64,000 nt of DNA, taken from the NCBI RefSeq assembly GCF_020520425.1, contig NC_079487.1:132950385-133014384 (forward strand), written 5' to 3'. The notes beneath the pieces are model-generated. The model saw only the letters and a program-made list of their open reading frames with translations, made no database searches and had not been told where the DNA came from. A program made the translations under genes and the position numbers. The stretch comes from Spinacia oleracea. Its lineage: Eukaryota; Streptophyta; Magnoliopsida; Caryophyllales; Amaranthaceae. Positions 55,967 to 64,000 of the stretch are shown here, one piece after another; position 1 is the stretch's first letter, and every line of letters starts with the position of its first letter.

Positions 55967-56784
55967 CTAATTATTATCCACCTTGTCCAAATCCTGATCT
56001 TACACTTGGATTAGGGGTTCATACTGATAGAGATTCACTCACCATTGTGCTACCAACCCCGAACGTGGAAGGTTTACAAGTTATGAAAGATAACAAATGG
56101 ATAGTGGTTGATCCTCTTCCAAATGCATTAGTGGTTAACGTAGGCGATCAACTTCAGGTTCGTGCCTTAGGCTTTGTTCTATTCGACTTATTTTGACTGA
56201 GCTAAACTTATCTGAACTCATCTAAACTTAACTAAACTTATGTACGAAATATGAATTTATTTTATCTGAAAAAATTATTTTGTTTGAAATAAACTTATTT
56301 GTGTGTGAAAATGTATGAAAAATAACTTATTTTTTCTAAATTTATCTGAACTTAATTGAACTTATTTTGTCTGAAATAAGTCAAAATAAGTCGAACATAA
56401 TAGAGCCTTAATTTTATTCTATTGCCTTCGTTCTCCCAACAATTAATTTTTAAAATTTATGTTTGGATGTAGGTTTTGAGTAATGGAAAATACAAAAGCG
56501 TGTTGCATAGAGTTGTAACGAATGAAAGTCAAAGCAGGATATCATTAGGAATGTTTTATGGTCCGGATAAAGATGCTATGATTGGTCCAATTGAAGATTT
56601 AATTGATGAACAATACATCATCCTCGACTCTATCGGAATTACTACTTTAGAGAATTTCTTGAAATGTATCGGAAGCAAGAAGGCAAAAACCGTAAGATTA
56701 AGGAATTTTTTGAGATATAAACTAGTTATTGGTATTGTTGATGAAATTGATGGAGTTCGACTCGTAAATATCTACATTAAATAA
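55967..56784 (+). pseudogene. 2-oxoglutarate/Fe(II) dioxygenase, last two exons only
   Basis: Two exons of a plant DOXC-type dioxygenase: 55967-56157 (NYYPPCPNPDLTLGLGVHTD...GDQLQ) and 56473-56784 (VLSNGKYKSVLHRVV...). The iron ligands HTD and LHRVV and the 2-oxoglutarate site SRISL are present. The first half of the enzyme, including the FFQLVNHG region, is absent. A Stowaway ends only about 140 bp upstream, and no upstream exon is visible. The C-terminal 20 or so codons (IVDEIDGVRLVNIYIK) are antisense to the F-box fragment at 56722-57009 and look unlike the family's tail. The intron (56158-56472) contains a MITE. Probably a truncated copy, though a functional fragment cannot be excluded. 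Confidence 0.75.
56170..56407. mobile_element. Harbinger/Tourist-like MITE (GTTCTATTCGACT family), copy 2
   Basis: The left end is GGCTTTGTTCTATTCGACTT; the right end reversed is GGCTCTATTATGTTCGACTT. TTA is duplicated at 56167-56169 and 56408-56410, as in PIF/Harbinger. It occupies most of the intron of the truncated dioxygenase, starting 12 bp after the donor. Confidence 0.85.
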
Positions 56785-57009
56785 AGAAGATTCAACCACA
56801 AAAATGAAGGGATTACCAGTGAGTTTATAATGGTCATGCATAAACGTTGGAATAGAGAGTATGGAATTCCATTGTTTGCATACTAACTTGGATTTAACCG
56901 CGGATATGAAAGGTAATTTGTGGAAGATTTCGAGTAAAACATCATTTGGGAGATGTTTTATTTTTGATTTCCTTCGTCCTTGTTTTCTTCCTCCTCTCAT
57001 TTTCGCCAT
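56722..57009 (-). pseudogene. F-box protein fragment (95 aa), antisense-overlapping the dioxygenase
   Basis: ATG-started minus-strand frame MAKMRGGRKQGRRKSKIKHL with a good F-box at about residues 17-58 (HLPNDVLLEIFHKLPFISAVKSKLVCKQWNSIL). It then runs through HDHYKLTGNPFIFVVESSLF to a stop inside the dioxygenase 3' exon. F-box proteins of this type are usually 350-400 aa with an FBA or kelch domain, and neither is present here. The 63-bp overlap with the dioxygenase frame shows that one of the two tails is borrowed. It may still be transcribed. I call it a truncated gene. Confidence 0.7.
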
Positions 57010-57265
57010 AGCTACATACTTTGCTTTGAGTTGCTTTTTAGAGTTTAAGTTAGGGTTTTATAGTTGTTTGTAGACAAATTTATTTGTATAGGGTATAAGG
57101 TTAATTAGGGTTTAGGGTAGGATTGGAGTACTATTATTCTATTAAGCCCATTATGGTTCATTCCTATGTTGCACCGACATTATTTTAACCTATGAAAACA
57201 ATGGTACAATATTAAATCATACCACACGAGACTAACATTAATATTTCCACGTATTCTTATTTACA

Positions 57266-57577
57266 TGAGGTGTACGATAAATATTGTACACCGAAATTAA
57301 AGTTGACGTAAAATGCTTAAAAGTCACCATTATATATGTAAAAGTTATCTACTTTTTAACTTTTTAGTAATAAAAAATTTCATTTTAATAAAAAATATTT
57401 ATTCAAAATCACTAATAATGTACTACGTATAAAATTAATCATTTAACACTTTAAAATGTTTATCTATTAACTTTTTTTTTAAGTATAAAAGTTAGAGAAA
57501 ACTGAGTAAAAATTAGAGAAAACTAGATTAAAGTTATGTTGGTGCACAATAAATTTATTGTATAACTTGTGCACGCA
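57266..57577. mobile_element. MITE with palindromic GGTGTACRATAAAT ends
   Basis: The left GGTGTACGATAAATATTGTA then CACC, and the right (reversed) GTGCACAAGTTATACAATAA then ATTTATTGTGCACC, are inverted copies. Both continue into AATTAAAGTTGAC- or AACTTTAATC-like bases. Each end is itself nearly palindromic. The interior is AT-rich with AGAGAAAACT repeats. Superfamily not assigned. Confidence 0.55.
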
Positions 57578-57585
57578 AGACCTTT

Positions 57586-58032
57586 TGTAATATTTCTCAT
57601 TGAAACTTCCTAATCAGGAGATAAATGATGCTGGGGGGTAATTACCTTGAAGATTATTTCTTATGTGATCAATTTAGTTAATTTAATACCTACATACAAT
57701 GTTTTTGATGTTTAATTTGTAGAATATTGAAGAAGGAGACGCTTACAATGTGGTTTTACTTTTTACTTTTATGGTGTAAAAAAATTAAAATTGAATCAAT
57801 TTATATTAGCTTGAATTTGTCGTTCAGGGTCATGGATTTCGAACTGACTTGATGGAAATGCTTATCAATTTGAAGCCTAGATTCCTTAGATTACCCGATA
57901 TTTTATCCTTTTTTGTCCCTTTTGTTATTTTTAATTTGTTTGCCCCATTTGGAATTTTGGATGTTATCCGAATGTACATGTAAATATTATTCGAGTATTA
58001 AATAGCAGGTGGATATGATGTTATGTTGAAGG
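57586..58032. other. Intergenic, no gene recognised
   Basis: AT-rich spacer between the MITE and the 57-bp hAT remnant. No frame with a recognisable domain and no other element end seen. Confidence 0.4.
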
Positions 58033-58089
58033 TAGACCTGATGATCAAAACCCGCTAATTTTCGGGCCGGGTCATGATGATCAGCTCTA
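58033..58089. mobile_element. 57-bp hAT-like element, little more than its two ends
   Basis: The left end is TAGACCTGATGATCAAAACC; the right end reversed is TAGAGCTGATCATCATGACC. The perfect 8-bp duplication GTTGAAGG lies at 58025-58032 and 58090-58097. Only about 15 bases separate the two ends. Reported as a deletion remnant of the same group as 10901, 16776, 27694 and 49306. Confidence 0.85.
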
Positions 58090-58097
58090 GTTGAAGG

Positions 58098-59116
58098 CAA
58101 ATTTCAAAGCAATGCTTTTAGATGAAAGGAAACTGTCGGTCCATGGGAAGTAAGACCAGGACATCTTGGAGACATTTGGAACTAGTGCAGTGATGAGTGA
58201 TGACTGATGACGGACTTGATTACCTTGAATATCTTGGGGTAGTTATATGGAGTAACACTAAACAATGTACTCCCTCTAGGCTCTAGCTGTAAAAAGGTTA
58301 CATTCTCGGTATAATGGAACTATCTTTGCGCGCAGCTAATAGAAGATCTAAGTCTTGAGCCTGTGTGGGTTGTTAACAATGGTGGGTAAAAATATTCAAT
58401 TCTCCCTCTTTACCCTCTAGCCTACGTAATTTCCTTTTCATGGAACTAAACAATGTGATCTTAAATAGAAAATGGAGATTTATTTACGTAACCTTGTAAT
58501 ACGCTTCACCCTTTATTTCATTAATGTCAATTTGGACATTTTATTTCTTTCTTAAATCTCATTTTCAATTCCCACCCCCTTTCCCTAGGGAATTAATCCA
58601 AGGAAATTGGCCATTATTCTCCATTCCCAAACTCACCTCTATTTCCCATTTCCACCAAACAAACATGGAAATTGTTTCAAGTTGGGATATAAATTCCCAT
58701 TCACTACAACATTTACCACAAAACAAACACCCCATAAACAATCATTTACTTTCTCCCATTCTCTATAAAAGTACACCACAATGATTGTTTTTTTGCACAC
58801 GTATACATTTTTTTTAATACCCTTGTTTTTCTCCGAACGGAAAAAGTAATAATGAACGCAGGCCTTTTTTTGCTTACAAAGGATTGTCCTACACTCGATT
58901 TACAAAGCTGTAATACAAAGAGCTTCTAAATTGAACTACGTTACTTACATACAAGTATACAACTAGGAATACAACAACAACAACCATCGTTTTCTAGCTA
59001 TTAATTTTGCTGATCGAGCGAGATTTAAATGTACGCAAACTTATCTCTTATTCATAAAACGACAGAAATAATGTCGTTTCTGAAAGACCCACACGACGAA
59101 TTGCAACATGAATCAC
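58098..59116. other. Intergenic and 3' flank of the dioxygenase
   Basis: 58550-58790 repeats ATTCCCA and CCACCAAACAAAC words, as seen at the ends of some plant MITEs, but paired ends could not be established. 58900-59116 is probably 3' UTR of the minus-strand dioxygenase. Confidence 0.4.
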
Positions 59117-62100
59117 TCAAGTATAACGTTCTAAATTTAGTTTCACTGAAGTGATGCCCCTTTCTCCTCTTCGATACTTATTATGGAATAATACACCAAA
59201 ATAATTCGTAACCTTGTTATAGAGTTGAGGTCTTTCTCTATCAATAAACTCATCAAATGGCCCAATTTCCTTATCTGGGTGTGGAACACATCCTATTGCT
59301 ATCGATGTCCTTTCGTTCTCCTTGTCACTTATCACAACCTTGTGTACCACGCTCTTCAGTATACCATTACTCATTATCTGCATACAACCAACAATTTTCT
59401 TCTTTTAGAGTACATTTTTGATGCCCCATTTTCAACTCATTTAACATTAAACATGTGATCAATGATAAAACTTAAAAACTTGTCCAAACAACTATAAATG
59501 TTGAAAAAAACAATATTAGGTAAGAGGAAGAGACTCTACTGAACCAATACGATACTACATTACTACTTAGTACATGTTAGTCAGCTCAGCTCAGGTCTCA
59601 GCTACGCAGGTTTTCGCTTAAGCCATTTCCAAGCATGTCTCAGGTGATGAGACTCTACAAAAACGTTGTGTGTGATGAACTACTCTTCTTTTACATAAAA
59701 AGTTTCTATTTTATCCCTCTTACTTACAACATTAACTATTTTTCACTTCCTCTCTCTTATATTATTCATTTTTTTTTTCTTACACCACCTACCTGTTTAC
59801 ACATTTCTCTTACCATATCCATATTTTATTATATTTACTCATCTTTTCACATACTCTTAATTTTTTGTCTTATTATTTGTGCAAATAATAACTGTAAAGA
59901 TCATTATGAAACGGATGTAGTATTACCTCTAACTGGTCACCAATATTGATGAAAAGGGCATCGGGAACAATTGGAACTTTAAACCATTGGTTATCTTTCT
60001 CAACTTGAAGGCCTTCAACTTGTTTGTCTTGCAGAAGAATGGTAAGTATAGTACCATCCGAATGCGGTTCGAGACTTAAAAATTGACCCGATGACGATGA
60101 ACATGGAGGATAATAGTTGAATCTTGCATAAATATTTATACCTTCCTCTCCTCCACATGTTTTAAAGAACCTGTTTTCTTCTATATTTAGTGATTTTGCA
60201 ATGGCGTTCAGGATCATTTCGAGTACTCTACTTATCTCCGTGTTGTAGTCCTCCAATGTTTCCCTATACGCAAAAGTTTATCAAAGTAAAGTACGTGAAT
60301 AGTGCAGAGATCAAGTGTGACATCTATACAAAGACATATATGAGGGAAGTAAAATATAACCGAGGGATCGATCATATATTCATGAAGATAGGACATGTTT
60401 AAATATAATAGAGGTTAGTATAATCCACATGTGAGTATTACTGTATTAGACTAGTTTTCCCACATTAATAAATAAAGAGAGATTAATTACTAACATATAA
60501 GATTAGTGGACTATTCCACTATCACTGATCTATACATATTCTATCTAGACCTAGTAGTATTTAAAAACTAAAACCATTGTTGATAATGAGACATGTGTCT
60601 TCACCTTATCAATCTCCCATTTTTTTTATTTTTTTTTATTATTAAAATAGAAAACGCTCAAAAGACATCAATATTAATATGTACTTATATTAAAAGAGGG
60701 AAAACCCAAAAAAAACTTAAAAGACACCCATCAAAATAAATAATCAAAACTCAATGAGCTAACTTAAAATGGTATTAATATTTCGTAATAATAACAATAA
60801 CAATAGACATTAGTACTTATGAATTAATAGTCATTTAAAATTATTAACCAAAAAATAAGCATAATAAATTAACCATCTTCTCAAAATAAATCATCAACCT
60901 CTCATCTCCATTCATTACTTATAAATAAATTGACTAACAATCATTTTCGTTATATCACTTACACAATCGATCAACTTTATATCATCATACATTTATAGAG
61001 GTAATGTGTGTTTTACGTTATGTGTCTAATTTTTTTTTTTATGGCTAAGTTTCAATTTTCATCAATTACTTATGTAATTTACTTAACTGTTTGTTTTGCT
61101 ATTGATGTTATATTATATGTTACATTATCACTTTCGTTGATTGTTTCTTCTAAATGTATGGTTGTTAGATTTAGTAATAACTTTAACATCTATATAAAAA
61201 AAACATGGTCCTATTTATTTATATATTTATGTTCTACATTAAGCAAAAATTTATGGACGCGCATAAACAATTTAAAATTTATTAATACCTAAATTCATTG
61301 TAAGTTGAGCAATGTAAGTTCGTATAACACTTTACAAAATGCTCTCGTGCATTGCATAGGTCAAAATGCTAGTTGGTTTGATGATGAACCCTAGCTATCA
61401 GTTTTATATTCTCCTCAGACATAAGGCTCGAATTGGCTTGATGAGATTTATCATGGGGTATCAGAGCCCATGTTTGTTGGGCATTCATAAGCAATGTCCC
61501 ACATTGTAGGTTTCCAAAGACATATAGACTTACGAGTATACATTGCATCTAAAAATCACCTGAAATTTGGTAGAGATTCAGGCCAAATCTTGAGATTTCT
61601 TTGATCAAGAGGGCTAACTTTGAGACGGAGTCTATCATTCTTGACTCTATCACCTCCATACCCTTCATATGAATCGAGTGTACTGCTTTGCTTTTGCTTC
61701 ACCTCTAAAGGCAGAGCAAAGAATTCCTTCCCAACTTGACGAATTTGGTTAAGTAATGAGCTCGATAACCCATGATTTATTAGCTGAAAAAACATCAACA
61801 TAGCAGCGAAAAATAAGCTAAGACTTCGTTCTATTCAACTTATTTTGTCTGAACTTATATAATCTTAACTTATCTGGACTTATTTTTGTTTAAAATAAGT
61901 CAAAATAAGCCAAACAGAACTGAGTCTTAGCTTCCTAATGATCATCTAAGAAAGTACAACAAATATCCTAGCAATAAAACTCTTGGAAGTTTATCAAAAG
62001 CAAACCTGAAAACTACTCCATGAAGTAAGAACGGATTGAAGTTTTCGCAATTCGGCTTCGTGTTGGGTTGATGATGAATCCGAAAGGAGGATAAGATCAA

Positions 62101-62212
62101 TAATGGAACTGTCCATGTAATTTTCATGGATTTGTTTGCATGTTATAGTTTTGTTTAGCTCTTGAAAATGGTCAGATGGGTTAATAGGAAGAACAGATGA
62201 CGAAACAACCAT
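59117..62212 (-). CDS. 2-oxoglutarate/Fe(II)-dependent dioxygenase, SRG1-like (4 exons, 342 aa)
   Basis: A cytosolic DOXC-class oxygenase that would oxidise a small specialised metabolite or hormone. Exons on the minus strand: 62212-62006, 61783-61560, 60263-59927 and 59377-59117; introns are GT-AG and phases agree. The N-terminal DIOX_N part runs to SWSSFQLINHGLSSSLLNQI and EFFALPLEVKQKQS. The core has NYYPPC (193-198), the iron ligands His211-Ser212-Asp213 and His268, and the 2-oxoglutarate-binding Arg279-x-Ser281. All required residues are present. The length is close to SRG1-type enzymes (340-360 aa). The N-terminus is short and the C-terminal tail (RGERGITSVKLNLERYT) is atypical. Substrate unknown. 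Intron 1 has a Harbinger-like MITE, intron 2 a probable Helitron, and intron 3 a SINE fragment. The truncated relative lies at 55967-56784. Confidence 0.92.
59575..59640 (-). mobile_element. SINE fragment (same body as 1184-1341)
   Basis: On the minus strand, CATGCTTGGAAATGGCTTAA then GCG and CCTGCGTAGCTGAG match the body of the SINE at 1184-1341. The pol III head is lost. It lies in the last intron of the dioxygenase. Confidence 0.6.
60529..61372 (+). mobile_element. Probable non-autonomous Helitron in the dioxygenase intron
   Basis: It begins TCTATACATATTCTATC after an A and ends CTCGTGCATTGCATAGGTC then AAAATGCTAG before a T. The A/T insertion site, TC start and CTAG end fit a Helitron. 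The GTGCATTGCA piece may be a weak hairpin. The AT-rich interior has no Rep/helicase frame. Confidence 0.5.
61819..61930. mobile_element. Harbinger/Tourist-like MITE (GTTCTATTCGACT family), copy 3
   Basis: GACTTCGTTCTATTCAACTT at the left and, reversed, GACTCAGTTCTGTTTGGCTT at the right, with AACTTATCTGGACTT words. TAA/TTA lie at the borders. It sits in intron 1 of the dioxygenase and is the shortest of the three copies (about 112 bp). Confidence 0.7.
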
Positions 62213-62910
62213 CTTAATTATTTGTTAGTTCTAGAATGATAATATGTGTAATAGAGAGACACCACATATCATGTTATATATAGACAATATAGTAGTGGTG
62301 TTACTATCTACTACATTGGGTAACATCGGTCCTGCTTATCTTTTGTCCCTGTCATGCATTTGATTGATGTTGGTACGTTAATTAGTTAGTTGGGCATTTA
62401 TGTTTTAGCCTTGTTGGCTACAACGGGTTGTTGGATTTTTTTGTTTTTTTGTTTTTTTGTTTTTTTGTTTGTTTTCGTGTTTAGGCTAATCCGAATTTCG
62501 AACGAGCTAAGATAATTTTCAAGCAATTCACCAAATGTGGTCATCTTTTATACTAAAGTACTTCATAGTGATTAGTTGGTAATTGTATCTAAAATTGCAA
62601 GCAAATCTTTAGCTACAACCATTGTACTAAATTTTATATTAGTACTTTGAAGCAATTGAAAACTATTTCAATCATGTTTGTAGTATCATTAGTAATATTT
62701 CTATATTTGCAAATAATATATTATTAAAAAAACAAAATAAAGAATTAATATTTTTTTTAAAAATATTATTTTATTTATTCAATGTTTATTCAAAAAATAA
62801 GAAACAAAGTATGTCAATGTCTTTGATGTATAGTCATTTTTCATATTAAACAAATAAGAACTATCAGCTAATTTACCAAACATTTTTACATAAGGAGCTA
62901 ATTCATTAAA
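62213..62910. other. Promoter side of the dioxygenase and spacer
   Basis: Apart from the TATA-like site, 62433-62470 contains repeated T7G units, a simple-sequence tract. No gene seen. Confidence 0.45.
62273..62282 (-). promoter_or_regulatory. Putative TATA box of the SRG1-like dioxygenase
   Basis: On the minus strand CTATATATAAC lies about 60-70 bp before the ATG (62212-62210), consistent with a short leader. Confidence 0.55.
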
Positions 62911-63967
62911 GGCCCTGTTTGGCAACTAGCGGTTAGCGGTAGCGGATCCTATTAGCAGTTTTGACTAGCTGTTGGTATTAGCTTGTTTGACTAGCTGATT
63001 GTATTAGCTGATTTTGTAAAAGTGTTTGGTAAATAGCTGATATATAATAGTTGTTTGATTGTGTAAAATTAGCAATAAGGACATTGACTTATTTAATTAT
63101 AGAGAATTAGTAATGTATGGTTAGATTTTTTGGAATTAAATGTAGTAACATGAAAAGTAATTAAACAACATTCCTATAAAATTGAAAATGTTATTTCTTG
63201 ATTTTTTTGTTGAGTTCTTTTTCTAATATTTCTTGGTCTTTTGTTGGTAGAAGTAGTAATATTGTTGCCCACGAGATAGCTCGTTGATTGTCGTGGGTCA
63301 ATGGTTGGCGTTCGTTGGGTAGTAATCTTTCGTCAAATGTTCTTTTGTGTTTAAGTGGTGATGTTTTAAGCAAAGAAAATTAAGTGTCTTTTAGGCTCCT
63401 TCTAAAAAAATTGAAAATCTGTTGATCCCATTTACAACTTTTACGAAAATAAATTATTTGCAAAATAGGATTGACTAAGAAATACTTTTTACATAAATCC
63501 ATACTATAAAAGAAACTCGATTTTTATTTTTATTTTTAATTGTATTTTACATCATCTATTTAAGAAAAAATGTATACTTAAATAAAATTTAAAATAAAAA
63601 GGTAAGCAAAGTAGTAAAGTTAAGTACTAAAGTTAATAAAGAAAAGAAAAAAGTATATCGATCATATTTCACCTTGAGGACTAAGTTGTCTTTTCAACTT
63701 ACCCAACACAATCCTCTAATTGAAAAAGCTACTTGGAGCAACTTTTTGGAATTAGAAGATTCATCCCAATCCTCTAACTTTCAAATACCTATATTAGAGG
63801 ATTGAATTGGTCAAACTTTAAATTAGCTAAATCCTCTAACAACCAAACACAGCCAAACACTTTTATACAAACAGCTAATTCAACCAGCTAGTCAAACCAG
63901 CTAATTCAAACCAGCTAATTCAAACTAGCTAATATTTAACCGCTAACCGCTCCCAACCAAACAGGCC
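62911..63967. mobile_element. 1.06-kb TIR transposon, non-autonomous
   Basis: The left end is GGCCCTGTTTGGCAACTAGC then GGTTAGCGG; the right end reversed is GGCCTGTTTGGTTGGGAGC then GGTTAGCGG. Subterminal repeats TAGCTGATT / AATCAGCTA-like and TTGACTAGCTG words occur on both sides. The core has TCCTCTAA repeats. There is no transposase and no clear target duplication, so PIF/Harbinger or hAT are both possible. Confidence 0.65.
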
Positions 63968-64000
63968 GAACAAGGCGTTAGAAAACCTAGCTACCCTTGA

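Noticed and set aside
34583-62212. Idea that receptor kinase, TBL, hydrolase and dioxygenases form a metabolic gene cluster
   Set aside because: Strands, promoters and families show no shared pathway; the TBL and NIK genes are ordinary housekeeping-type neighbours. No evidence for co-regulation is visible.

Overview
Plant nuclear DNA. The genes have many short exons with GT-AG introns, the spacers are AT-rich, and transposable elements fill the spacers and introns. The genes (ATP-citrate lyase A, a NIK-type receptor kinase, a TBL O-acetyltransferase-like protein, F-box/kelch and F-box/FBD proteins, SRG1-like dioxygenases) point to a dicot. The recurrent word TACGGAGTA and the density of tRNA-derived SINEs suggest Amaranthaceae (spinach, beet or quinoa kin). 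The species is my inference and cannot be fixed from the sequence alone.

Layout. 1-0.9 kb: last three exons of ACLA (+). 1.2-2.0 kb: a SINE and a 5'-truncated LINE with an RNase H domain. 3.3-7.8 kb: a complete eight-exon TXNDC9-like thioredoxin-fold gene (-), with a large MITE and a Stowaway in its introns. 9.6-10.4 kb: an F-box-associated-domain relic with no F-box. 10.9-15.3 kb: mobile elements only. 15.4-16.6 kb: an intronless F-box/kelch gene. 16.8-34 kb: a gene-poor block with two hAT elements, a Helitron, several SINEs and a young, whole-looking Ty1/copia element (22441-27685). 34.6-39.6 kb: an 11-exon NIK-like LRR receptor kinase (+). 41.7 kb: a small Cys-rich protein. 44.5-48.3 kb: a five-exon TBL gene (+) with one GC-AG intron. 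50.4-52.6 kb: an F-box/FBD gene (+). 54.4-55.5 kb: a membrane-anchored alpha/beta-hydrolase-like gene (+). 56-57 kb: a 5'-truncated 2-oxoglutarate dioxygenase (+) whose 3' end overlaps a truncated F-box gene (-). 59.1-62.2 kb: a complete four-exon dioxygenase (-). 62.9-64 kb: a 1-kb TIR element.

The genes are not an operon or an obvious pathway cluster. Four are F-box related and two are dioxygenases, both fast birth-and-death families. The strongest unexplained structure is in the mobile DNA. Five hAT-like elements have TAGRN ends and GGGTC-rich interiors. Four of them have perfect 8-bp target duplications. They range from 1761 bp down to 57 bp. There are also about a dozen tRNA-derived SINE copies or fragments from several families, several with clear target duplications. 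I see no CRISPR array, rRNA, functional tRNA gene or evident new enzymatic system.
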